DNA of 13,946 bases from DATJPD01 sp036394195 (GTDB lineage: Bacteria > Pseudomonadota > Alphaproteobacteria > CACIAM-22H2). The DNA lies in the NCBI GenBank assembly GCA_036394195.1, contig DASWFO010000287.1:1-13946 (forward strand). The letters are read 5' to 3'. Under the pieces are notes generated by a model. That model was given only the letters and a program-made list of their open reading frames with translations. It searched no databases and was not told the DNA's origin. Below, piece by piece: positions 1 to 7,147 of this stretch; within the stretch, counting starts at the first letter, position 1, and each line of letters begins with the position of its first letter. The position numbers and the translations under genes were made by a program.

Positions 1-54
1 CGGCTTACGCCCGCTCGAAGCGGCCGGAACCTTCACCGCCGCACCGCTCGCCAT
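1..54 (-). CDS. Possible N-terminus of a divergent gene, cut by the left edge
   Basis: A minus-strand reading frame starts at an ATG at 54-52 and stays open to the window edge. Its 18 codons read MASGAAVKVPAASSGRKP. This Ala/Ser-rich, basic, probably disordered segment resembles the leader that often precedes the helix-turn-helix of TetR-type regulators, but no domain is visible. It faces the oxidoreductase gene at 171 across a spacer holding a 31-bp palindrome, a common layout for a local repressor beside its operator. There is no clear ribosome binding site; GCGGGA abuts the ATG. Eighteen codons prove little, so the regulator identity is inference from layout. Confidence 0.3.
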   Translation of the reverse strand, partial: MASGAAVKVPAASSGRKP

Positions 55-94
55 TCCCGCAACAACATCGCTTTGCGCAGCAAAAGCGCACAAT

Positions 95-125
95 AAAACG
101 AAACGATACCGTTGCGTTTCGTTTT
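95..125. promoter_or_regulatory. 31-bp palindrome, probable operator
   Basis: Perfect 11-bp arms AAAACGAAACG (95-105) and CGTTTCGTTTT (115-125) flank a 9-bp core. Two further core pairs, 108/112 and 109/111, also match, so 13 of 15 symmetric positions are complementary. AAACG/CGTTT symmetry is typical of sites bound by TetR-family dimers. It lies 45 bp before the start codon at 171 and overlaps a weak possible -35 (TTGCGT, 112-117), with TAGTGT at 135-140 as a poor -10. A bound protein could therefore block transcription of the oxidoreductase unit. The promoter elements are weak; the palindrome is clear. Confidence 0.65.
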
Positions 126-170
126 TGGCGGGAATAGTGTCGGCGATCTGACGAGCCCAATGGAGACCTC

Positions 171-1424
171 ATGACCCACCCTCTTGCCCAGCCGCTCGAG
201 CTGCCGTGCGGCGTCACGTTGTCGAACCGCATTTGCAAAGCCGCGATGAGTGAGGGCATGGCCGACGTGGATAACCATTCGACCGTCCGTCTGGAAAGAT
301 TGTATCGGCGCTGGGCGAGATCCGGCGCCGGCTTGCTGTTCACCGGCAACATACAGGTCGACCCTCATCACCTGGAGCGCCCCCTGAACATCGTCATCCA
401 TGACGGGAGCGGCCGCGAGGAGCTTGCACGGCTGGCCGAAGCTGGAACGTCGGGCGGGGCGCACTTCTGGGCCCAGCTCTCCCACAGCGGCCGGCAGGTT
501 GACGCCGCGATCAATCCGGCCCCGCTGGCGCCCTCCGCGGTCGAAGTCGACGTGATCCGCGGCGCCGGATTCCATTTCGCCACGCCGCGGGCGATGACGG
601 AGGCGGAGATCCTGCGTGCCATCGCTCAATTCGGCTATGCGGCTCGTCAAGTACGCGCGGCGGGTTTCACCGGCGTCACGCTCCACGCCGCGCATGGTTA
701 TCTGATTTCACAGTTCCTCAGTCCGCTGGCCAACAAGCGTCAGGACAAATGGGGCGGATCGCTCGAAAATCGGGCGCGGTTCCTGATGACTATCCTGCAC
801 GCGGTCCGCCGAGCCGTGGGACCCGGCTTTCCAATCGGCGCCAAGCTCAATTCTTCCGATTTCCAAAAGGGCGGCTTCACCAGCGCGGAGTGTGTCGAGC
901 TGGTGAAGATGCTGAATGGCACGAGCCTCGATCTTCTCGAGCTCTCCGGCGGCTCCCTGGAGCAGCCGAAGGTGATGGGCATCACCCTGAAGGACGAGGG
1001 TGAAGATGGGCGTCGGCAGAGCACGATCGAGCGTGAAGCTTACTTCGTAAACTTCGCCAAGGATGTCCGCGACGTGGCCCGGATGCCGGTCATGGTCGTC
1101 GGCGGCTTCCGCTCGGCGGCCGCCATGGTCGAGTCCCTCGACAAGGGCGAACTCGATGTCGTGGGCCTCGCCCGTCCGATGATTGCCGACCCTGATGGTC
1201 CCAAACGCCTGCTCTCCCATGACATCGAGCGCCTGCCCAGCTTCGGGAAGCAGTTCCACATCTTGCACTTCATGCCGTGGAACTACATGCAGCTCGATCG
1301 GATGAGCAACGGCCTCGATCCCGATCTCTCCCTGACCGGCGAAGCCGCGTTTGCCGCGTTCGCTGATCTAGAGGGCAGGAAGATGGCGGCACTTCTCGAT
1401 CATCGCAGCCACCTCGCCGCGTAA
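171..1424 (+). CDS. NADH:flavin oxidoreductase, Old Yellow Enzyme family
   Basis: A 417-residue single-domain FMN-dependent TIM-barrel reductase. Such enzymes use NAD(P)H to reduce activated C=C bonds of enones or related substrates in the cytoplasm. Visible signatures are AQLSHSGRQ (101-109), the substrate-binding His pair H172/H175 followed by Y177 (HAAHGY), SPLANKRQDKWGGSLENR (184-201), the phosphate-binding VVGGFRS (309-315) and GLARPMIADPD (332-342). The C-terminal iron-sulfur and FAD/NAD domains of the 2,4-dienoyl-CoA reductase type are absent. Trp194 replaces the more usual Tyr of the YGGS motif. The ATG is supported by GGAGA at 162-166. The next gene, a GMC oxidoreductase on the same strand, suggests joint catabolism of an alcohol or terpenoid-like compound. 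The substrate cannot be told from the sequence. Confidence 0.93.
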   Translation: MTHPLAQPLELPCGVTLSNRICKAAMSEGMADVDNHSTVRLERLYRRWARSGAGLLFTGNIQVDPHHLERPLNIVIHDGSGREELARLAEAGTSGGAHFWAQLSHSGRQVDAAINPAPLAPSAVEVDVIRGAGFHFATPRAMTEAEILRAIAQFGYAARQVRAAGFTGVTLHAAHGYLISQFLSPLANKRQDKWGGSLENRARFLMTILHAVRRAVGPGFPIGAKLNSSDFQKGGFTSAECVELVKMLNGTSLDLLELSGGSLEQPKVMGITLKDEGEDGRRQSTIEREAYFVNFAKDVRDVARMPVMVVGGFRSAAAMVESLDKGELDVVGLARPMIADPDGPKRLLSHDIERLPSFGKQFHILHFMPWNYMQLDRMSNGLDPDLSLTGEAAFAAFADLEGRKMAALLDHRSHLAA

Positions 1425-1529
1425 AAGCTGTCGATGGGGCATGGCGCCATGGACGCTTCGGTGGACGGCACCGGCTGTGGAGACTTTGCTGAGCGCGTGC
1501 GCATCAATCAGTCGCGGCTGTCGTCCGAG

Positions 1530-3071
1530 ATGAAGTCGCAATACGACTTCATCATCTGCGGATCCGGCTCGTCGGGGTCGGTCGTGGCACGACGGCTGGC
1601 GGAGAACCCGGAGGTGCGCGTCCTCCTGATCGAGGCCGGCGGCGAAGATAACGTGCCCAGCGTGAACGAGCCCGGGCAGTGGTTCCTGAATCTCGGGTCC
1701 GAACGGGACTGGAACTTTCGGGCGGAGCCAAGTTTCCACCTGAACGGACGGGTCATCCCGATGAACATGGGCAAGGTTCTCGGTGGCGGCTCCAGCATCA
1801 ACGTGATGGCCTGGGTGCACGGCCACAGGAACGACTGGGATTTTTTCGCAACCGAGGCAGGCGATCCCGCTTGGAGCTACGAGTCGATTCTAAGCATCTA
1901 TCGCCGGATCGAAGACTGGCACGGGGCGCCCGACCCGGATCGCCGTGGCGTGGGCGGACCGGTCTTCGTTCAGCCGGCCCCCGATCCGCACCCCATTGCA
2001 TTCGCCACGCTCGCGGCGGCGCGATCGGTCGGAATTCCCACCTTCGACAGCCCGAATGGACGGATGATGGAGGGCGAGGGCGGCTGTTCGATCATGGACG
2101 TCCTGATCCGCAATGGACGACGGCGGTCCATCTTCCGCGCCTACACCTTCCCCTACATGGATCGGCTGAACCTCACCGTGCTCACGTACACCCAGGTCGT
2201 CAAAGTGACGTTCGAGGGTAGGCGCGCCACCGGCGTGGAGCTTGTCCGTGAGGGCAAGCATGTCCGCATAGGGGCCGGGCGGGAAATTGTCCTCTCCCTC
2301 GGCGCGATCAACACGCCCAAGGTGCTCATGCAGTCGGGTATCGGCGAGCAATCCGCGCTGCAGTTCCTCGGCATCCCGGTCGTACAGGATCTTCCGGGCG
2401 TCGGACAGAACTTCCAGGACCACGCGGGCATCGGGTGCATTTGGGAGCACCCCGAGTTCCCGCCGCCGCGGAACAATGCCGCCGAGGTTACCTTCTTCTG
2501 GAAAAGCGACTCCGGCCTTGACACTCCAGACCTGCAAGCATGCCAGGGCGAAATACCGATCCCCAGTATCGAGACCGGTGCCCGGTTTGCGCCGCCCGCG
2601 AAATCCTGGACGATGTTGGCGGGTGTCGTCCGGCCGAAGAGCCGGGGCCGGGTTTATCTGTCAGGTCCGGATCCGGACGACCCCGTGCGGATCGAGGCCA
2701 ACCTGCTGTCGCATCCCGACGACATCAAGGCCGCGCTGGCCTGTGTCGAGCTTTGCCGCGACATCGGCAACTCTCACGCTCTCCGATCCTTCGCAACGCG
2801 GGAGGTGATGCCTGGCAACCTGAAGGGGGTCGAATTGCAAACCTTCATCCGGGACGGCGCCATCAGCTACTGGCACCAAAGCGGCACGGCCAGGATGGGC
2901 CGGGATGGGGCGTCGGTCGTGGACGGCGAACTCAGAGTGTACGGGGTCGAGAATCTCCGGATCGCGGACGCGTCCGTCATGCCGCGCGTGACGACCGGCA
3001 ACACCATGGCGCCCTGCGTTGTCATTGGCGAGCGTGCTGCAGACATGCTGAAGAGCGCCCACCGCATCTGA
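1530..3071 (+). CDS. GMC-family FAD-dependent oxidoreductase
   Basis: A 513-residue glucose-methanol-choline family flavoprotein that oxidises an alcohol to an aldehyde or ketone. The FAD dinucleotide motif GSGSSG is at 11-16. GMC signature 1 lies around 81-104 (GKVLGGGSSINVMAW then HGHRNDW), and signature 2 is GAINTPKVLMQSGIG (258-272). The catalytic pair is His449 (WHQSGTARMG) and Asn491 (GNTMAP). Length fits the choline dehydrogenase/alcohol dehydrogenase branch. The frame is open back to an ATG at 1434, only 9 bases after the upstream stop. The start at 1530 is chosen because family members begin a few residues before the YDFIICGSGSSG strand, and the extra 32 residues look non-domain. Neither start has a good ribosome binding site. 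It probably shares a transcript with the upstream flavin reductase. Substrate unknown. Confidence 0.92.
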   Translation: MKSQYDFIICGSGSSGSVVARRLAENPEVRVLLIEAGGEDNVPSVNEPGQWFLNLGSERDWNFRAEPSFHLNGRVIPMNMGKVLGGGSSINVMAWVHGHRNDWDFFATEAGDPAWSYESILSIYRRIEDWHGAPDPDRRGVGGPVFVQPAPDPHPIAFATLAAARSVGIPTFDSPNGRMMEGEGGCSIMDVLIRNGRRRSIFRAYTFPYMDRLNLTVLTYTQVVKVTFEGRRATGVELVREGKHVRIGAGREIVLSLGAINTPKVLMQSGIGEQSALQFLGIPVVQDLPGVGQNFQDHAGIGCIWEHPEFPPPRNNAAEVTFFWKSDSGLDTPDLQACQGEIPIPSIETGARFAPPAKSWTMLAGVVRPKSRGRVYLSGPDPDDPVRIEANLLSHPDDIKAALACVELCRDIGNSHALRSFATREVMPGNLKGVELQTFIRDGAISYWHQSGTARMGRDGASVVDGELRVYGVENLRIADASVMPRVTTGNTMAPCVVIGERAADMLKSAHRI

Positions 3072-3139
3072 GATCCTGCCATCGCAGTCGCTAAGAGTCT
3101 GACATCCAGGCCGGCGATCAGCCGCGGCTCTATGAGGCC

Positions 3140-4138
3140 CTATGCCGGGCCCGCGACCGGGGTGAGACGGCGCCGCGGGGCCGGCGCCGCGGCGGGCGCT
3201 GCCAGGTGCAGCGCGTCGTCGTCGATGTCGATGGTGATGGGCAGAGTGCCGTCGAGATCGCCGTCGACCTGGACCGGCTCGCCGACCGGGCCGTGCACCT
3301 CGATGCGCCGCGCGCGCAGCAGCGTCACGTCGGGCAGGCGATGATGCTGCCCGATCAAGAGCGCCAGCGTGTAGCGGACGGCGTTGAGCCGGCCGGGATG
3401 CGCGAACAGGCAGACATGCAGATAGCGCTCGTGCAGGCGCGCCGCCGGGGCGACCACGAACCGGCCGCCGTAGAAATGGCCCTTGGCGACGATCACCGAC
3501 GCGGCGCGATAGCGCCGGCCGTCGACCGTGACGTCATAGAGAAGGCCGCGATGGTCGATGAGCTGCGCCAGCGACGCGGTGACGTAGGCGAATTTGCCGG
3601 TGAGGCGCTTCAGCACGACGTTCACCCGCGCCACCACATGGGCATCGAAGCCGATGCCGGCCATCATGGAGAACCGGCGGAGGGTGCGGCCGGGCCCGCG
3701 AATGCGGCCGACCGCGACGCGGGACGCCGGCCCGTCCGCGATCGCCGCGGCGATCGCCGACGGCCGAAGCCCGAGCCCGATCTCGGCGGCCAGGACGTTC
3801 GCCGTGCCCATCGGCACGATGGCAACCGGCAGGCGGCGGTCGCCGAGCCCGTTGATCGCCTCGTTGATGGTCCCGTCGCCGCCGGCGATGACGATGCGAT
3901 CGTAGTCATCGAGCCGGGCCGCCCCGGCGAACGCCTCGGCATCGCCCCGTCTGGTGGTCTCGCGCACCGTGATCGCGCAGCCGCGCCGGCGCAGCGCGTC
4001 GAGCACCGCGGCCAGCCGGCGGCCGCAGCGCCAGCCGGCGGCGGGGTTGTGGATCACCAGGAGGCGGAGAGGGCGGGAGTCGGAGGAGGCCAGGGGCGCG
4101 GAAGCGGCCAGGGACTCGCAAGTATTCGTTGAAGTCAT
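3140..4138 (-). CDS. Diacylglycerol kinase-family lipid kinase (YegS/DgkB type)
   Basis: A 332-residue soluble or membrane-associated lipid kinase of the DAGK catalytic family, which phosphorylates diacylglycerol or a similar lipid with ATP. Visible motifs are LLVIHNPAAG (26-35), the nucleotide-binding loop IAGGDGTINEAINGLG (84-99 with GGDGT at 86-90), PMGTANVLA (109-117), GIGFDA (161-166) and the C-terminal QVDGDLDG (290-297). The Pro/Arg-rich tail after about 313 is probably disordered. The ATG has no clear ribosome binding site. The gene is divergent from the phosphoesterase-glycosyltransferase pair across about 130 bp. A role recycling diacylglycerol to phosphatidate beside enzymes that would make and use it is an inference from that layout. 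Specificity within the family (diacylglycerol, sphingoid base or other lipid) cannot be read from sequence. Confidence 0.88.
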   Translation of the reverse strand: MTSTNTCESLAASAPLASSDSRPLRLLVIHNPAAGWRCGRRLAAVLDALRRRGCAITVRETTRRGDAEAFAGAARLDDYDRIVIAGGDGTINEAINGLGDRRLPVAIVPMGTANVLAAEIGLGLRPSAIAAAIADGPASRVAVGRIRGPGRTLRRFSMMAGIGFDAHVVARVNVVLKRLTGKFAYVTASLAQLIDHRGLLYDVTVDGRRYRAASVIVAKGHFYGGRFVVAPAARLHERYLHVCLFAHPGRLNAVRYTLALLIGQHHRLPDVTLLRARRIEVHGPVGEPVQVDGDLDGTLPITIDIDDDALHLAAPAAAPAPRRRLTPVAGPA

Positions 4139-4186
4139 TTTTGTGACAGTTTCAAGAATAACGGATTAAATTGCTGACCTGCTTTG

Positions 4187-4211
4187 GTTGTAGTTGATGC
4201 ATTACCACAAC
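4187..4211. promoter_or_regulatory. Inverted repeat in AT-rich divergent promoter region
   Basis: Arms GTTGTAGT (4187-4194) and ACCACAAC (4204-4211) match at 7 of 8 positions around a 9-base spacer. They sit in the only markedly AT-rich segment nearby (about 4139-4240), between the divergent lipid kinase and phosphoesterase genes. This is the expected place for both promoters and a shared regulator site. No convincing -35/-10 pair was found in either direction. An operator is an inference from position and symmetry. Confidence 0.35.
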
Positions 4212-4268
4212 ATCTATTAGAAAAACACTGAAATTGTTGACGCGACTCGGCAGGGGGAATTGGCACGC

Positions 4269-5111
4269 GTGAGGCAAGCGACTCGGGCGACCAGGCAGCC
4301 GGACGGTCTCGAACGCGGCGGCCCGGAGGACGACGATCCAGAGCCGCGACAGTATCGCGCCATCTGGCTCTCGGACATCCACCTCGGCACGCGCGGCTGC
4401 AAGGCCGCTTTCCTTCTCGACTTCCTGAAGCACACCGAATCCGACTTCCTGTACCTGGTCGGCGACATCGTCGACGGCTGGCGGCTCCGCCAGTCATGGT
4501 TCTGGAACCAGCTTCACAACGACGTGGTCCAGAAGCTGCTGCGCAAGGCGCGCAAGGGGACGAAGGTCGTCTACGTGCCGGGCAATCATGACGAGATACT
4601 GCGCGACTACCTGGACCTGCATTTCGGCGGGATCTACGTCACCGGCGAGGCCATGCACGACACCGCGGACGGCAAGCGGCTGCTGATCATCCACGGCGAC
4701 GCGTTCGACGGGGTGGTGCGTTATGCGCGGTGGCTCGCGTTCCTCGGCGACCGCGCCTACAACGTGGCCCTCGTGCTCAACCACTGGTTCAACAAGGCGC
4801 GGCTGGCGCTGGGCTATCCGTACTGGTCGCTGTCGGCGTTCCTGAAGCACAAGGTCAAGAACGCGGTCAACTATATCGGCGATTTCGAGCACGCGGTGGC
4901 GGCCGAAGCGAAGCGGCGCGGCGCGGACGGCGTGGTGTGCGGCCACATCCACAAGGCCGAGATGCGCGAGATCGACGGCATTCTCTACTGCAATGACGGC
5001 GACTGGGTCGAAAGCTGCACAGCACTCGTCGAGCATGCAAACGGCCGCCTGGAAATCCTGCGCTGGACCGAGATTCGCGCCCTCAACCCGATGATGGCGA
5101 TGGCCAAGTGA
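4269..5111 (+). CDS. COG2908 metallophosphoesterase, PlcP-like phospholipase C or LpxH2-like
   Basis: A 280-residue calcineurin-type dinuclear metallophosphoesterase. Counting from this GTG, the metal-binding blocks are SDIHLG (35-40), LVGDIVDGW (63-71), PGNHDE (104-109), HGDAFD (142-147) and GHIHKAE (225-231). Genomes usually label such proteins UDP-2,3-diacylglucosamine diphosphatase. The family also contains PlcP, the phosphate-starvation phospholipase C of Sinorhizobium that turns phosphatidylcholine into diacylglycerol. GNHDE, rather than the GNRDF of classical LpxH, and the overlapping glycosyltransferase gene favour a PlcP-like role. GTG at 4269 is preferred because AGGGGG (4252-4257) lies 11 bases before it. 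An in-frame TTG at 4260 is the alternative but is too close to that site. The stop overlaps the next gene's start, indicating translational coupling. Confidence 0.85.
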   Translation: MRQATRATRQPDGLERGGPEDDDPEPRQYRAIWLSDIHLGTRGCKAAFLLDFLKHTESDFLYLVGDIVDGWRLRQSWFWNQLHNDVVQKLLRKARKGTKVVYVPGNHDEILRDYLDLHFGGIYVTGEAMHDTADGKRLLIIHGDAFDGVVRYARWLAFLGDRAYNVALVLNHWFNKARLALGYPYWSLSAFLKHKVKNAVNYIGDFEHAVAAEAKRRGADGVVCGHIHKAEMREIDGILYCNDGDWVESCTALVEHANGRLEILRWTEIRALNPMMAMAK

Positions 5112-6187
5112 CCCCACCCGACGCAGCCGCTGCCGCCGCCCGGACGGCGGCGATGAAAGGTGCCGAAGGCCCGATGCGGGTCTGCATCGTTACCGATGCC
5201 TGGCGCCCGCAGGTCAACGGCGTGGTGCGGACTCTCACGGAGACCAGGCGCGAGCTGGAGGCGCTGGGCCACACCGTCTTCATGCTGACGCCGGAGTTCT
5301 TCACCACGCTGCCCTGCCCGACCTATCCCGAGATCCGGTTGTCGATGACCCTGCCCGGCAGGGTCGGCAAGCTGATCGACGAGTTCCGGCCTGATGCGCT
5401 GCATATCGCGACCGAAGGTCCGCTCGGCTGGGCGGCCCGGTGGTATGCGCTGAAGCGCGACGTGCCGTTCACCACCGCCTATCACACGCGCTTTCCCGAA
5501 TACGTGCAGGCCCGGTTCGGCATTCCGCTGGCGTGGACCTACGCCATCATGCGCCGGTTCCACGGCCGGGCGTCGCACGTCATGGTGCCGACCGACGTGG
5601 TCAAGCGCGACCTGGAGGCGGCCGGCTTCACCAACGTCGTCCTGTGGTCGCGGGGCGTCGACGTCGACATCTTCAATCCCCGTCCCGCCGGCGACAACCC
5701 GCGCGACTTCCTGAAGGAGACGCGGCCGATCTTCCTCTATGTCGGGCGCGTGGCGGTCGAGAAGAACGTCGAGGCGTTCCTTAAGCTCGACCTGCCCGGC
5801 ACCAAATGGGTGGTGGGCGAGGGTCCGGCGCTGGCCGAGCTCAAGCGTAAATATCCGCAAACCTATTTCGCCGGCGTGTTCCCGCAAGCCGAGCTCGCGC
5901 GCTACTACGCCGCGGCCGACGTGTTCGTGTTCCCGTCGAAGACCGACACGTTCGGCCTGGTCCTGCTGGAAGCGCTGGCCTGCGGCCTGCCGGTGGCGGC
6001 CTATCCGGTCACCGGGCCGATCGACGTCATCGCCAATTCGGGCGCCGGTGCCCTGGACGAAGACCTGCGCGCCGCCTGCCTCAGAGCCCTCGACATCGAC
6101 CGGGCGATGGCGCGGGCGCATGCGCAGAACTTTTCCTGGGCCGCCGCCGCCCGCCAGTTCGCCGAGCATCTTCGGCCGCTGCGCTAG
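5108..6187 (+). CDS. GT4-family glycosyltransferase (MgtA/Agt-like)
   Basis: A 359-residue retaining GT-B glycosyltransferase. The N-terminal acceptor domain begins MRVCIVTDAWRPQVNGVVRT (23-42), with the glycine-containing loop typical of lipid and polysaccharide glycosyltransferases. The sugar-nucleotide domain carries VGRVAVEKN (212-220) and SKTDTFGLVLLEALACG (277-293). In the latter the first Glu of the EX7E motif is Asp280 and the second is Glu288, as is usual in MgtA-like members. The GTG overlaps the preceding TGA (GTGA). Internal ATGs at 5153 and 5174 are alternatives; the latter has GAAGG just upstream and would give a tighter domain start. Coupling to a COG2908 phosphoesterase suggests a diacylglycerol or other membrane lipid acceptor, but the sugar donor is not readable from the sequence. 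Confidence 0.9.
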   Translation: MTPPDAAAAAARTAAMKGAEGPMRVCIVTDAWRPQVNGVVRTLTETRRELEALGHTVFMLTPEFFTTLPCPTYPEIRLSMTLPGRVGKLIDEFRPDALHIATEGPLGWAARWYALKRDVPFTTAYHTRFPEYVQARFGIPLAWTYAIMRRFHGRASHVMVPTDVVKRDLEAAGFTNVVLWSRGVDVDIFNPRPAGDNPRDFLKETRPIFLYVGRVAVEKNVEAFLKLDLPGTKWVVGEGPALAELKRKYPQTYFAGVFPQAELARYYAAADVFVFPSKTDTFGLVLLEALACGLPVAAYPVTGPIDVIANSGAGALDEDLRAACLRALDIDRAMARAHAQNFSWAAAARQFAEHLRPLR

Positions 6188-6304
6188 TCCGAAAGCGGAC
6201 TCCTAAATCGCCAGAGGGACACGGGGCCTCGGCCGATTCCGCCGGGAGGCGGTCTTGCTGACCTCGCCGGCTTACCCGCCGATGCCAGCCGAAATCGGAC
6301 GGGT
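6186..6304. repeat. Cluster of three hairpins after the glycosyltransferase gene
   Basis: Three separate inverted repeats occur in 119 bases. The first is AGTCCG/CGGACT with loop AAAG (6186-6201), overlapping the glycosyltransferase stop codon. The second is CCGCC/GGCGG with loop GGGA (6239-6252). The third is ACCCGCCGAT (6274-6283) against ATCGGACGGGT (6294-6304), a 10-bp stem with a single bulge. None is followed by a T-run, so a classic intrinsic terminator is not shown. The group could protect the mRNA end, help Rho-dependent termination, or belong to a structured RNA. Confidence 0.4.
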
Positions 6305-6550
6305 GCAATTCCGAAAGGACCCATGAGACGAGCGCGCTTGCGTCCGTCTTCTCGTCCTACTTCGCCCCATGGCGAAAACAACACAGCAATTTCCGACAAG
6401 CAGACCAGCCTTGATTGCTTACCTCACATCGAGCCACAGGACGATGCCGGCGAGCAAAGCTCGTGGACTTTGTCGAGCGACGGACGAATGGAGTTCTCCC
6501 AATGAATCGAGCATCGGCGCTGATCGCCAGCGCCTCGAATTGAGCTGCCT
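6188..6550. other. Gene-poor region, about 365 bp
   Basis: No coding frame here shows family motifs, a ribosome binding site and sensible length together. Short frames at 6323-6505 and 6369-6554 have low-quality composition and no recognisable domain. The left third holds the hairpin cluster described separately. From about 6370 to 6550 base composition is less GC-rich and should contain the promoter of the cupin gene. No clear -35/-10 pair was identified. Confidence 0.5.
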
Positions 6551-6553
6551 GTG

Positions 6554-6988
6554 ATGACCGACCAGGAGCTATTCGTCGGGATGGTGGCCGAATATCCCCC
6601 CATTCGCGTTGTCAGCCCGGCCGCATTCGACGCCGGAACGGCCCAGACGCCGGGCTCCGTGCGCCTGGCCGCGGTCGCACCGCAGCTCGGCATCCAGTCG
6701 GCATTGTGGGGCGGGTTGTTCGAGGTCAAGCCGGGAGCCCGTACGGGCATCCATCATCATGGCGAGCAGCAGACGATCGCCTATGTCTTGTCGGGCATCT
6801 GCGAAGTCCGCTGGGGCGCCAGGGGCGAATATACGGCGCGCGCGAAAGCCGGCGATTTCATCCATGTGCCCGCCTTCTTGCCGCACATGGAGATCAATCC
6901 ATCGGATTCGGAGCCCTTTCACTGGGTCGTCGTGAGGAGCACCTCAACGCCCCTCGTGGTGAATCTTCCGGATCATACCTGGCCATAG
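6554..6988 (+). CDS. Small single-domain cupin protein
   Basis: A 144-residue protein with one beta-barrel cupin domain. Cupin motif 1 is GARTGIHHHGEQQTIAYVLSG, given here as 61-80 plus G81; it supplies His67 and His69, with Gln73 where many members have Glu. Motif 2, GDFIHVPAFLPH (100-111), supplies His111. These four residues would bind one metal ion, and an oxygenase, isomerase or sensor role is possible. The usual motif 1 Glu being Gln may alter metal preference. An in-frame GTG lies directly before the ATG (6551) and could be the start instead; no good ribosome binding site separates them. It appears to be a single gene, 160 bp before the next small gene. Substrate unknown. Confidence 0.85.
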   Translation: MTDQELFVGMVAEYPPIRVVSPAAFDAGTAQTPGSVRLAAVAPQLGIQSALWGGLFEVKPGARTGIHHHGEQQTIAYVLSGICEVRWGARGEYTARAKAGDFIHVPAFLPHMEINPSDSEPFHWVVVRSTSTPLVVNLPDHTWP

Positions 6989-7147
6989 CAAATATGCGGG
7001 CTCCGGCCGGGTGTCGCTCACGCTTTGACCACCGAAACATCACACGCGCCGTGGCACCTGCGCGACTACATTCCACCCTATTCGTGGCTGCCGGTTTCAA
7101 TTTCTGGGACGGCAGATCCACTTCGTTGATACCGAAAGAGGCTGTTC

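Noticed and set aside
3206..4132. 308-residue plus-strand open frame
   Set aside because: It is a shadow of the lipid kinase gene, rich in Asp/Arg/His with no family motif, while the minus strand carries GGDGT and the other kinase blocks.
4132..4149. Pho-box-like pair (CTGTCAC, AAAA spacer, ATGACTT on the minus strand)
   Set aside because: Only one half-site is good; the second matches the consensus at about 4 of 7 positions. The element overlaps the lipid kinase start codon and faces away from the phosphoesterase gene, so it is a poor Pho box.
6187..6230. Bases resembling a tRNA anticodon arm (GCGGACTCCTAAATCGCC)
   Set aside because: The supposed anticodon stem has two mismatches, and no matching acceptor, D or T arms are present.
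6301..6318. GGGTGCAATTCC, similar to a conserved box of cobalamin riboswitches
   Set aside because: The other conserved B12 riboswitch blocks are missing around it, and the nearest downstream gene, a cupin, is 250 bp away.
6369..6554. 61-residue plus-strand frame before the cupin gene
   Set aside because: No ribosome binding site, no domain, and it ends inside the cupin start; it may be chance or a remnant.
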